From Staphylococcus simiae (GTDB lineage: Bacteria; Bacillota; Bacilli; Staphylococcales; Staphylococcaceae), in assembly GCF_017357005.1 (NCBI RefSeq), contig NZ_CP071589.1, positions 310,001 to 374,000 on the forward strand: DNA of 64,000 nucleotides. The letters are read 5' to 3'. Below, one piece after another: positions 45,755 through 54,025 of the stretch. The notes under the pieces were generated by a model that saw only the letters and a program-made list of their open reading frames with translations, was not told the DNA's origin and ran no database searches. The translations under genes and the position numbers were made by a program. Numbering within the stretch: the first letter of the stretch is position 1; each line of letters starts with the position of its first letter.

Positions 45755-45910
45755 TTAGATTTATAATCTTTACTAGCTCTTATGCAATTGTTGCGCTAGC
45801 AAGCAATTGTAATCATTAATGTTAGATTTATAATCTTTACTAGCTCTTATGCAATTGTTGCGCTAGCAAGCAATTGTAATCATTAATGTTAGATTTATAA
45901 TCTTTAGTAG
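45755..45910. repeat. 67-bp tandem repeat, about 2.3 copies
   Basis: Units start at 45755, 45822 and 45889 (the last truncated after about 20 bases); the first two appear identical. Each unit contains an internal palindrome CAATTGTTGC...GCAAGCAATTG. Not coding. Confidence 0.88.
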
Positions 45911-45916
45911 TATTTG

Positions 45917-46034
45917 CCCAACCTGCATTGCATGAAAAAACTGGAAACCAGTTTTTCTGTGTTGGGTCCCTATGTAGTTGTACTTATAGTGCAACTGTAA
46001 TCTTTTTATAAATTTTTTTATGATGGGTCCCTGC
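45917..46034. repeat. STAR-like intergenic repeat region
   Basis: TGTGTTGGGTCCCT (45958-45971) and ATGATGGGTCCCTG (about 46020-46033) resemble the STAR core of staphylococci. The first is the closing arm of a hairpin: CCCAAC (45917-45922) pairs with GTTGGG (45961-45966), enclosing GAAAAAACTGG/CCAGTTTTTC. Confidence 0.55.
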
Positions 46035-46530
46035 ATTGCTCGTTGAAAATGTTTTGCAGTTTCTTTATGTTAGCTTCCTATGAGTGTCGACTGTAATCCT
46101 TAAAAGATGTTGATGGCAGTTGGCATCTATGTTGGCTAGGCTGACTAAAATCACTAAATGTTGTTTTATATGCGTCAAATAGTCCAGACAATTAGTACCA
46201 AGCACATAATAATAAATTTATGACGATTTTGGTCACAATTCACTATGCGTCTTTGTAGTTTCAAGTCTTTCTGATTACATAATAGGAAATAAAAAATGGA
46301 TAATAGATAATCTAAGCTAACTTGAATAGTGAATAACTGAATCATTTTACAAACCATAATATGTAATTTATTTTTATAGAACAATATTTACTTTTGCATT
46401 TAATGTTTATCGTGTATTAATTTTAACTGTTATAAATATGAATAAAAATAATTATAACGGGTAATTAATGATATATATAGGCAAGAAAGTTAAAGTAAGC
46501 ATTTCAAAATATAGAAGAGAGAGTGATACT
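46035..46530. other. AT-rich intergenic region
   Basis: Between the STAR-like repeats and the PepSY lipoprotein gene I see only short ORFs without start signals and no clear RNA structure. Confidence 0.5.
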
Positions 46531-47100
46531 ATGAAATTTAAATCATTAGCAGTATTATCTATGGGAGCATTAGTCTTAGCGGCATGTGGCAATGACGCTG
46601 CTAAAGAGGATACTAAATCATCAGATTCTAGCAATAGTAATTCAAATACTACTAAGCAAGTTATTGCATTAAATGATATCAAAACAAGCCCTAAAGAGGC
46701 TGTAAAAAAAGCGCAAGACACTTATAAAGGTCAAGAATTAAAAGAAATTGCCTTTGAAAAAACAAATGGTGATTGGACATATAAAATTGCACAACAAAAA
46801 ACTGGTGAAGAATCTGAAGTGATTATTGCAGATAAAGATAAAAAAATTGTAAATAAAAGTACCGAAAAAGAAGATTCTGTAGATAAAAGTGATAATTTCA
46901 AATATAGCGATGCTATTGACTATAAAGAAGCAATCAAAAAAGGACAAAAAGAATTTGATGGTGACATCAAAGAATGGTCATTGGATAAAGACGATGGCAA
47001 ACTTGTTTACAACATGGATCTGAAAAAAGATAACACTAAACATGAAATTACTATAGATGCTAAATCTGGTAAAGTTTTAAAAAATGAAGAAGATAACTAA
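46531..47100 (+). CDS. PepSY-domain lipoprotein
   Basis: A 189-residue lipoprotein. The signal peptide ends in a lipobox LAAC at about residues 15-18, then a Ser/Asn linker and two PepSY repeats (SPKEAVKKAQ near residue 53 and DYKEAIKKGQ near 130; final KHEITIDAKSGKVL). PepSY domains are thought to modulate peptidases at the envelope. ATG 46531 is chosen for the signal peptide; upstream codons are in frame but lack an SD. Its native terminator was split by an IS3 insertion directly downstream. Confidence 0.83.
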   Translation: MKFKSLAVLSMGALVLAACGNDAAKEDTKSSDSSNSNSNTTKQVIALNDIKTSPKEAVKKAQDTYKGQELKEIAFEKTNGDWTYKIAQQKTGEESEVIIADKDKKIVNKSTEKEDSVDKSDNFKYSDAIDYKEAIKKGQKEFDGDIKEWSLDKDDGKLVYNMDLKKDNTKHEITIDAKSGKVLKNEEDN

Positions 47101-47103
47101 AAT

Positions 47104-47115
47104 AAAAAATCACCC
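47104..47115 (+). terminator. 5' half of the PepSY gene terminator, split by IS3
   Basis: AAAAAATCACCC here and GGGTGATTTTTT at 50598-50609 are complementary and flank the IS3 element; joined, they form a normal short-loop terminator with a T-run. Confidence 0.75.
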
Positions 47116-47596
47116 TAAATAAGGCACTGAACCCTTAAAACGGGAACTTAATAAAAACACTATATTCTAGGCTGCTAATTTTCTAAAATCTATAGGAGAA
47201 AAGTAGCCTAGTTTTTGTTGAATTCTAAATTTATTATAATAATCAATGTATTTTTCCACAATATCGATTACAATGTTATTAGAGCTACTAAGCTCATTGT
47301 TGAGATAAAAGGTTTCACACTTTAGCGAGGAATGGAAACTTTCTATCGGGGCATTGTCAGCAGGTGTTCCCTTACGGGACATGCTTCTGACAATGCCTTT
47401 TTCTTCGCATAAGTGATAGTAAGAATACGATGTATACACACTTCCCTGATCGCTATGTAGTATACAACCCTCGGGTATATCTAGTTGATTTAATGTTTCG
47501 TTAACTGGAAATGATAATTTAATAATGTACACTTTTGACTGTTTAAGTATGTACAATCTGTAAAATTTAGAGATAATTTTATTGAGGTGAATAACA

Positions 47597-48883
47597 ATGA
47601 AATTATCTTTAGATATAAATACAGATTATGAAGTTACAACTCTTTCAGATTTACCAAAATTAAAAATTGTTATGGAGAGCTTAAACATGAAAATTAATAA
47701 AAGTGAAATCGCAAGACAAATGAATGTAGATCGAAGAACAATAGATAAATATTTAAATGGCTTTAAACCTTCGGTTAATCGAAAAAAACAATCTAAAATT
47801 GATCCCTATTATGATTTAATAAAAGAATTGTTGTCTGAAGAATGTGAACAGAAATTCTTTTATAAACGCGTGTTATGGCAATACCTTAAAGATAATCATG
47901 GTCTAAATTGTGCGTATTCCACATTTAGAACATATATAAGAAAACATGATTTATTCAATAATTATTTTAAAAAAGGACGACAAAAGTCAACGCCTGTTGG
48001 AACAACTAGATTTGAAACAAAACCAGGTTGCCAAGCTCAATTTGATTGGAAGGAAGATATAAGATTTAAAACGAAGGATCATCAAGAGGTATCTTTAAAT
48101 ATTGGTGTTTTACTCCTGTCATATTCACGCTTCAAAATTATGCAAGTTACGATGAGTAAATCATTAGATGTATTACTTAATTTAATGGTTCAAGCTTTTG
48201 AATCTATTGAAGGTGTTCCAGAGGAACTTGTTACAGATAATATGAAAACAGTGATGAGTCAACCTAGGACTGAAACGTTTAGTGGACAAGTTAATCCTAA
48301 ATTCAAACAATTCGCTGATGATTTTAATTTTAAAGTGAAGCCGTGTATAGCTGGTCGTCCTAGAACGAAAGGTAAAGTTGAATCCATTATGAAAATATTA
48401 GATGAAATTCATGCCTATCAAGGACAATTATACTTACATGAAATTCCACAATTTATTGACGAATTAAATGATCGTTTGAATTACTCAGTGCATAATGGGA
48501 CAGGAAAAATACCAATTATTGAAGTAAAAAAAGAAAAGAGCTTCTTACAGCCATTACCCAATGTCCATGTAAGAAACTCATATAAAGTAGAACATAAATA
48601 TTTGAAAGTCAATCGTTCGAATATGATTACATATCGCTCCAATCAGTACTCAGTTCCTGCTGAATACTATGGAAAAACGGTTGAAGTTCAAGTTTATGAT
48701 CAACGTTTGTTTGTTTATTATAACACCAAATTAATCGTTGAGCATCCTATTACCCATCATAAATTAAATTATCAGCAACAACACTATTTAGAAACGCTAG
48801 CTGTCTCCTATGGAGACCATGATGATATTAATCAGCTGGCCTTAGATAATTTAAAAACGATAGGAGAGATGTATGATGAATAA
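47597..48883 (+). CDS. istA: IS21-family transposase IstA
   Basis: A 428-residue DDE transposase: N-terminal HTH (INKSEIARQMNVDRRTIDKYL near residue 33), and catalytic acids in QFDWKED, VTDNMKTVM and GKVESIMKI. The C-terminal Mu-like domain includes NQYSVPAEYYGK. It overlaps istB by 11 bases. No frame damage is seen, so the element may be active. Confidence 0.92.
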   Translation: MKLSLDINTDYEVTTLSDLPKLKIVMESLNMKINKSEIARQMNVDRRTIDKYLNGFKPSVNRKKQSKIDPYYDLIKELLSEECEQKFFYKRVLWQYLKDNHGLNCAYSTFRTYIRKHDLFNNYFKKGRQKSTPVGTTRFETKPGCQAQFDWKEDIRFKTKDHQEVSLNIGVLLLSYSRFKIMQVTMSKSLDVLLNLMVQAFESIEGVPEELVTDNMKTVMSQPRTETFSGQVNPKFKQFADDFNFKVKPCIAGRPRTKGKVESIMKILDEIHAYQGQLYLHEIPQFIDELNDRLNYSVHNGTGKIPIIEVKKEKSFLQPLPNVHVRNSYKVEHKYLKVNRSNMITYRSNQYSVPAEYYGKTVEVQVYDQRLFVYYNTKLIVEHPITHHKLNYQQQHYLETLAVSYGDHDDINQLALDNLKTIGEMYDE

Positions 48884-49640
48884 TATTACTAACTACCAAC
48901 GTTTAAAAGATAATCTGTCATATCTAAAAATGAATCAAATGATTACTCATTTAGATGAAGTGATAGATTTTAGTATCACTAACGATTTATCATTTATTGA
49001 TACTTTAATTAAATTGAGTGATTATGAAATCGCAGTTAAAGAAAAGAATATGATTGAATCAATGGTTAAGGTAGCAGCATTCCCTTTTAAAAAGGAACTG
49101 TGCGACTTTGACTTTTCATTCCAACCTAACGTCAATAAACAAGAAATCGTAGATTTTACTCATTTACGATTTATAGAAAACCATCAGAATATTGTCTTTT
49201 TAGGTCCAAGTGGTGTAGGTAAAACCCATTTAGCTACATCAATTGGTATGTCAGCAGCGAAAAAAAGAGTAAGTACGTATTTCATTAAATGTCATGATTT
49301 AATACAAAATTTGAAAAAATCTCAATTAGAGAATCGGTTAGAAAATAGACTCAAGCACTATAGTAAATATAAATTACTAATTATTGATGAAATAGGCTAT
49401 TTACCTATTGATAGTGAAGATGCCAAACTCTTTTTCCAACTGATTGATTTAAGATATGAGAAGAAAAGTACCATTTTTACTACAAATATTAATTTCAATT
49501 TATGGAATGAAATATTTGAAGACCCTAAAATAGCTAATGCCATTTTAGATCGCATATTACATCACTCAAATGTCATAAAAATAACTGGGAAGTCTTATCG
49601 GTTAAAAGACCATTTTGTGAAAGTTGAAAAGACAGAATGA
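48873..49640 (+). CDS. istB: IS21-family helper ATPase IstB
   Basis: A 255-residue AAA+ DnaC-like ATPase with Walker A GPSGVGKTHLATS near residue 110 and Walker B LLIIDEIGYLP near 168. It assists IstA in target selection. The start lies inside the end of istA, and the protein is full length. Confidence 0.93.
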   Translation: MMNNITNYQRLKDNLSYLKMNQMITHLDEVIDFSITNDLSFIDTLIKLSDYEIAVKEKNMIESMVKVAAFPFKKELCDFDFSFQPNVNKQEIVDFTHLRFIENHQNIVFLGPSGVGKTHLATSIGMSAAKKRVSTYFIKCHDLIQNLKKSQLENRLENRLKHYSKYKLLIIDEIGYLPIDSEDAKLFFQLIDLRYEKKSTIFTTNINFNLWNEIFEDPKIANAILDRILHHSNVIKITGKSYRLKDHFVKVEKTE

Positions 49641-50194
49641 CATTTTTGTACATTCTTAAACAATCATTTTTGTACATTCTTTTATTGACATTTACACGTT
49701 AACTAAATTTTGATCCTGTTTAGATCCTATTTTATATGCCACAATCTCTCCATTGTAAAGATCCATAATCGAAGATAAATACAACATTGAATTACCGAAT
49801 GGTAAATAAGTAATGTCAGTAGTTAGTAACTTCATTGGTTGATTAGCTTTAAATTGTCTTTGTAATAAATTATCTGTTTTATAATAAGCAGATCCAGCTT
49901 TTTTAGCCTTTTTAGGTCTAACTCGTCAATTCAAATTGTTCTCCTGCATAATTCTCTGAATTCGTTTATGATTAACAGGTACAGAAGATGATTGATTAAT
50001 TAGCGCTGTAATCTTTCGATAACCGTAGGTATAGTTGTTTTCTTCACATAATTCAATGACTTTTTCAGTAATAAGATCTATTTTATTTTGGTTCTTTTTC
50101 CATCTATAAAATGTTGATTTAGGTATGTTTAAAACTTCAAGTATCATTTTGGTTGAATACTTATCCTTCAATTCTTCTACTAATTCTATAACTA

Positions 50195-50506
50195 CTACTG
50201 GAACCACTTCCTTTCCAATTCTTTGTACTTTTTTAAAATGTCCAATTCAACATCTTTTCTTTTAAGCTCTAATTCTAGTCTTTCTAATTCACTTAATTCT
50301 TCAATACCCTTGCCATAACTGTACTGTTTTCCTACTTGTTGAGAAAATCTATAACTTTCTCCATTTCGATACCAACGCCACCATGTATCGACCTGTGTTC
50401 TATTTCTAATATTTAAGGTCTCCATAATTTGTTTTGAAGTATAACCAGCACTTTTCATTTCAATAGCTTTATTTTTAGTTTCTAATGAATAAGATACTCT
50501 TTTCAT
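50195..50506 (-). CDS. IS3-family OrfA
   Basis: A 103-residue HTH protein with a C-terminal leucine-zipper-like region (LSELERLELELKRKDVELDIL). A slippery A-AAA-AAG heptamer at 50234-50228 near its end would allow -1 frameshifting into orfB, the IS3-family way to make OrfAB. GGAGG precedes the ATG. Any fusion product would be truncated at the orfB nonsense codon. Confidence 0.85.
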   Translation of the reverse strand: MKRVSYSLETKNKAIEMKSAGYTSKQIMETLNIRNRTQVDTWWRWYRNGESYRFSQQVGKQYSYGKGIEELSELERLELELKRKDVELDILKKYKELERKWFQ

Positions 50507-50597
50507 AGAAAAACACCTCCGTTTAGATTCATTTTACACGAATTCAACGGAAGTGTTTTTATTTTATTCCCACTAATTGGGGTCAGCTCAATAAATG

Positions 50598-50932
50598 GGG
50601 TGATTTTTTGTATGCTATTGTTAAAAATACGGATTTTCTATTTTTTAGACGAATTAATTAAATGAAAATTAATTCGTCTAACTTGTTAGAGTGCCAAAAT
50701 ATTTTGTATATATAGGTTTTTTTAAGCATAATACTAAACGAAATACCGATAGATGTGATGCGAAAAATATTATAACTCATATAATATTAACTACTCTCAC
50801 ATATTACAGTTTGTATAGCTCTGTCTTTCGAATGATATAAAAGTTTGTTTTTACACAAATAATAGAAAAGGTTGCGTTGATTTCACCATTAGGATAAGAT
50901 GAAATATATTATTTTGGGGAGGGGTGGGAATA
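50598..50932. other. Intergenic region after IS3, with split terminator and perfect palindrome
   Basis: Holds the 3' half of the PepSY terminator (50598-50609) and a perfect 15-bp inverted repeat (50645-50659 with 50667-50681, arm TTAGACGAATTAATT). The rest is AT-rich upstream sequence of the nucleotidyltransferase gene; no ORF seen. Confidence 0.6.
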
Positions 50933-51775
50933 ATGCAAAATGATAGTGATATATATGATTTAATATTGACTGTAGCCAAAAATAATTTAAACATTAAAGG
51001 TGTTTATTTAAATGGTTCAAGAGCTAATCCTTTCGTTTGGGATGATGAACATCAAGATTTTGACATCGTCTTTGTAGTGGATAATGTTGAAAAGATGGTG
51101 GCCGAAAAGCAATGGATAAATGAATTTGGAACGATATTAATTAAACAAATACCTAAAGAAGAAATACTTTATCCTGTTGACAAGGATAGGCCGTACTCTG
51201 TAAATTTATTATTATCTAATTTTAAAAGGCTGGATTTAACTATAATTGATATAATAGACATTGATCACTACATAGAAGAGAACCAATTTGCTGTTTTATT
51301 ATTCGATAAAGGGTATCATTTACCTACGATAGATGAACCAACAGATCAGCATTGTTGGGTAACAGTACCTAATCAACAATTATTTGACGAATGTATAGAT
51401 GAATTTTATTTAATGGCACTAAATGTGAAAAAGGGGCTTTGGCGTAAACATTTAATCTACGCAATGGATTACTTTGATATTTGCCGTAAAATGGTGCTAC
51501 TCATGTGGTCTTGGGATAAAAGTGACAAATATAACTTTGAAATAAATATGGGGAAGCATCTCAAATATTTACATAACTACTTAGATATAAATGAACAAGC
51601 AGTATTAAGAACCTTTTATCCTAAATTTAAAGAGCAAGAAATTCAGCAAGCGTTAATAACTATGGTTGAATATTTTGATGAGTTGTCAAAACAAGTCAGC
51701 GACAAATTAGAGTTCATATATAAAGAACACGTAATTCACACTATGAAAATGCATCTCAAAACTTTAATATATTAA
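50933..51775 (+). CDS. ANT(6)-like aminoglycoside 6-adenylyltransferase family protein
   Basis: A 280-residue nucleotidyltransferase. The family core NGSRANPFVWDDEHQDFDIVF (about residues 25-45) contains the GSR and catalytic D-x-D (DFDIV), and YAMDYFDICRKMVLLMWSW lies near 180. ANT(6) enzymes adenylylate streptomycin; whether this chromosomal relative does so cannot be told. ATG 50933 is chosen as GGGGAGGGG precedes it. It sits next to the IS cluster, which raises acquisition by transfer. Confidence 0.8.
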   Translation: MQNDSDIYDLILTVAKNNLNIKGVYLNGSRANPFVWDDEHQDFDIVFVVDNVEKMVAEKQWINEFGTILIKQIPKEEILYPVDKDRPYSVNLLLSNFKRLDLTIIDIIDIDHYIEENQFAVLLFDKGYHLPTIDEPTDQHCWVTVPNQQLFDECIDEFYLMALNVKKGLWRKHLIYAMDYFDICRKMVLLMWSWDKSDKYNFEINMGKHLKYLHNYLDINEQAVLRTFYPKFKEQEIQQALITMVEYFDELSKQVSDKLEFIYKEHVIHTMKMHLKTLIY

Positions 51776-51786
51776 GACAAACAAAG

Positions 51787-51812
51787 ACCCCTTCACTTGA
51801 TGTGAGGGGGTT
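51787..51812. terminator. Bidirectional terminator
   Basis: ACCCCTTCAC pairs with GTGAGGGGGT around TTGAT (one G-T pair), between the convergent ANT(6)-like and HTH genes. Confidence 0.75.
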
Positions 51813-51815
51813 AAG

Positions 51816-52073
51816 TTACATTCTAATATCAACATCTTCTAAATGTTGTTGGTATTCTTTAACTTTACTTTCTAAAAACATTTCATATGGTGCGTCGAAA
51901 AAGTCTGCTAAGTGCATAGCATCCTTGAATTTAGGTTCGTGATAATGATTTTCCCATTCCCAAATGTGATGTGCTTCATAATGTGTTCCATATTTAGCAT
52001 TGAGTTGTTGAGCTAATTCTTCAATTTCTAAATTATGTTTTGTTCTTAAATTATATAAAATGTGTAAATTCAT
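51816..52073 (-). CDS. XRE-like helix-turn-helix regulator
   Basis: An 85-residue protein with an XRE-type fold (LRTKHNLEIEELAQQLNAKYGTHYE... then IWEWENHYHEPKFKDAMHLADFF), somewhat diverged in the recognition helix. Role unknown; conserved in staphylococci in this region as I recall. AGGAGTGAGG precedes the ATG. Confidence 0.7.
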   Translation of the reverse strand: MNLHILYNLRTKHNLEIEELAQQLNAKYGTHYEAHHIWEWENHYHEPKFKDAMHLADFFDAPYEMFLESKVKEYQQHLEDVDIRM

Positions 52074-52287
52074 TTTTACCTCACTCCTAATTGTTAGTAG
52101 CTTGGGTACTATTAATATGTATACATTCTAGTCCTACATACTAAAATAATCAAGTCCATTATTAATTAATAATAGAATAATCAACAAAACAGAAAATATG
52201 TCTAGCTATTTAATATTTAACAATTAAATAAAAAAATTATTTCACATAAGAAATTGTCAAAATTAATGAAAAAAATAATTTGAATTT

Positions 52288-52313
52288 GTTTCAAAGTAAA
52301 AAAGTTCGGGTAC
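52288..52313 (+). promoter_or_regulatory. Putative SigB promoter of the GlsB-type gene
   Basis: GTTTCA (52288-52293), a 14-base spacer and GGGTAC (52308-52313) differ from the SigB consensus (GTTTAA / GGGTAT) by one base each. Lies 46 bases before the ATG. Confidence 0.65.
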
Positions 52314-52359
52314 TAATAAACATAACAAAAATTTACACTTAAAAAGGAGATTATAAATT

Positions 52360-52611
52360 ATGTTCGGATTTATAGGAATGTTAATTGTCGGCGGAATTAT
52401 CGGTTGGATAGCTGGCGGTATTATGGGTAAAGATATCCCAGGCGGTATCTTAGGTAACATTATCGCAGGTATTGTTGGTTCATGGATTGGTGGAAAATTC
52501 TTTGGGCAATGGGGTCCAGAATTAGGTAGTATTTACATCTTCCCAGCACTAATTGGTTCAATTGTGTTAATTGCAATCGTATCAATCTTCTTAAGATTAT
52601 TACGTAAATAA
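52360..52611 (+). CDS. GlsB/YeaQ/YmgE family stress membrane protein
   Basis: An 83-residue protein with three Gly-rich membrane helices (GGIIGWIAGGIMG, GGILGNIIAGIVGSWIGG) typical of the transglycosylase-associated family. Members are general-stress proteins of unclear mechanism. AAAGGAG precedes the ATG. The putative SigB promoter fits this role. Confidence 0.88.
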   Translation: MFGFIGMLIVGGIIGWIAGGIMGKDIPGGILGNIIAGIVGSWIGGKFFGQWGPELGSIYIFPALIGSIVLIAIVSIFLRLLRK

Positions 52612-52621
52612 TTAGATATTT

Positions 52622-52658
52622 AAAAAGATGACAGTTAATTTCGACTGTCATCTTTTTT
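52622..52658. terminator. Bidirectional terminator
   Basis: AAAAAGATGACAGT pairs with ACTGTCATCTTTTT; it overlaps the stop codon of the convergent 83-residue gene. Confidence 0.88.
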
Positions 52659-52886
52659 ATATGTCATCATTGCTTGATTAACATCATCAAAGTCATAACG
52701 TTTGATTAGTGTGCAACCTAGTGGATGTTGACCTTCATCAATGCGTTTATTCAATTCTTTGAGAACTTCTAAAATTTTATATTCGGGTGTTGTCGTATCA
52801 AAAGAGTATTTAAATAATTGGCCTTTGTCAGATTGAACGATAGCAACCATTTCATCATCAAACATGTTATAATCTATTAATTCCAT
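52635..52886 (-). CDS. Small conserved hypothetical protein
   Basis: An 83-residue acidic protein (MELIDYNMFDDEMVAIVQ...), soluble, no motif I recognise. ATG 52886 follows GGGAGG at a good distance; the longer frame to 52916 includes that SD. Stands alone. Confidence 0.65.
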   Translation of the reverse strand: MELIDYNMFDDEMVAIVQSDKGQLFKYSFDTTTPEYKILEVLKELNKRIDEGQHPLGCTLIKRYDFDDVNQAMMTYKKDDSRN

Positions 52887-52916
52887 CGAATTCCTCCCTG
52901 TAATATTAACATTCAA

Positions 52917-53293
52917 ATATTAATCAAGTATCAGTGTATTTGTCGAAGTCATTGGTAATATTTATGATGTCACTTATATATACCCAATTTATAGATAACT
53001 AACAGTTAATGATTGTAGAATTGCTATAAAAAAAGGATGACGCAGGGAAACGTCATCCAGGAGTATTATGTTCATGAATATAAAAGACTGTGTAGTTGCT
53101 TCTCAACTACAATATTATCTTACCATTTAATTAATACAAACACAAGAACAATTCATTTTTTATAAGTTAGATAATTAAAATACAAATTGATTTTTGGAAT
53201 TAAGCTTAATTATAAGTATTGTATAAAAAGATAATGTAGTAAAGTTATTAGTATAATTAATAAATAATAAACAATATAAAGAGGTGATTTAAA
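52917..53293. other. Intergenic region with two hairpins and a possible 20-codon ORF
   Basis: GGATGACG/CGTCATCC (about 53036-53059) and GTAGTTG/CAACTAC (about 53092-53110) form compact hairpins. Between them CAGGAG precedes ATG 53068, which opens a 20-codon frame ending at 53130. Either a small RNA or a small peptide gene is possible; evidence is thin. Confidence 0.35.
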
Positions 53294-53878
53294 ATGACAA
53301 TATATTTAGTAAGGCATGGAGAGTCACAATCTAACTATGACAATAAACATTTCCGTGCATATTATTGCGGGCAACTTGATGTACCTTTGACAGATAAAGG
53401 TAAAGCAAGCGCAGCTATATTAGAAGAATATTTTAAGGCGTTAAATATTAAGCATATTTATGTCTCTGATTTGTACCGTACGAGACAGACGTATGAACAT
53501 ATTTTTCCTAATACTGATATTGATACAACAATAACGGATCAATTAAGAGAACGATCACTTGGTCAATTTGAAGGGAAATATAAAGATGATATTAGTATGC
53601 AACAAGAATATGAAAAATATTTCAATGATCCAATGTTTAATGATTTTAGACATAGTTTTAGTCAAAAAGCGCCAGGTGGAGAAAGTTATCAAGATGTATT
53701 AAATCGAGTTCAAGCATTTATGGACAATGAAGTAAATGATAAAGCACAACAAGGGGATATAGTCATTATTGCACATCAGGTTGTGATTCGTTGTTTAATG
53801 CATTATTTCGGTCAAGTATCTAAAGACGAAGCTGTTGATTTAAATATTGAAAATTGTAAACCATACGTTATAGCATAA
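53294..53878 (+). CDS. Histidine phosphatase / phosphoglycerate mutase family protein
   Basis: A 194-residue branch-2 type histidine phosphatase. The catalytic RHGE lies at residues 7-10 (LVRHGESQSN), with supporting Arg in DLYRTRQT near 58 and a later His in IIAHQVVIR near 158. Substrate unknown. AGAGGTGAT precedes the ATG. Ends at a strong terminator. Confidence 0.88.
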   Translation: MTIYLVRHGESQSNYDNKHFRAYYCGQLDVPLTDKGKASAAILEEYFKALNIKHIYVSDLYRTRQTYEHIFPNTDIDTTITDQLRERSLGQFEGKYKDDISMQQEYEKYFNDPMFNDFRHSFSQKAPGGESYQDVLNRVQAFMDNEVNDKAQQGDIVIIAHQVVIRCLMHYFGQVSKDEAVDLNIENCKPYVIA

Positions 53879-53917
53879 AACAAGCGCTCGCTGCCTAGGC
53901 ACCGTGCGCTTGTTTTA
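53877..53917 (+). terminator. Terminator after the phosphatase gene
   Basis: AAAACAAGCGC pairs with GCGCTTGTTTT, with an inner GCCTAGGC, followed by TAATAG. The A-rich 5' arm gives a T-rich 3' arm. Confidence 0.82.
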
Positions 53918-54025
53918 ATAGTTTATAGAGATTGGGACAAAACATTTTACACTTAAAATTAAGCTCTTGGTATTAACTGTCTAGTTTTATCGTGGTAGGA
54001 TTACAAAATAAATTTTCTATAAAAT

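Larger units (their letters stand above)
47506..49696 (+). mobile_element. IS21-family element nested in the IS3 element
   Basis: 2191 bp, flanked by a perfect 7-bp duplication CGTTAAC (47499-47505 and 49697-49703). The ends begin TGGAAATG and, inverted, TGTAAATG, with long imperfect repeats including AATGTACA and TGTTTAAG...ATGTACAA, the multiple terminal repeats typical of IS21. It carries istA and istB, both apparently intact. Confidence 0.92.
47167..50207 (-). pseudogene. IS3 orfB transposase, split by IS21 and carrying a nonsense codon
   Basis: The 5' part (50207-49704) and 3' part (47505-47167) read through in frame when the IS21 element and one CGTTAAC copy are removed, giving ...QNLVNETLNQLD... 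The rve-type DDE motifs are TTDITYLPF, HSDQGSVYTS and NAPIESFHSSLKCE. Besides the insertion, a TGA at 49928-49926 interrupts NNLN-*-RVRPKK, where relatives usually have Cys. Confidence 0.85.
47123..50590 (-). mobile_element. IS3-family (IS150-like) element, interrupted
   Basis: Related ends (GGCACTGAACCC at the left; TGAGCTGACCCC read inward from the right) with further matching AATAAAAACACT. Direct repeats ATAA flank it at 47119-47122 and 50591-50594. Removing the nested IS21 element and its duplication leaves about 1270 bp, with orfA, orfB and a frameshift signal. The element is inactive because orfB is split and also has a nonsense codon. Confidence 0.82.

Noticed and set aside
45755..45910. 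CRISPR array
   Set aside because: The units are directly abutting 67-bp tandem copies with no distinct spacers, and there are no cas genes in the window.
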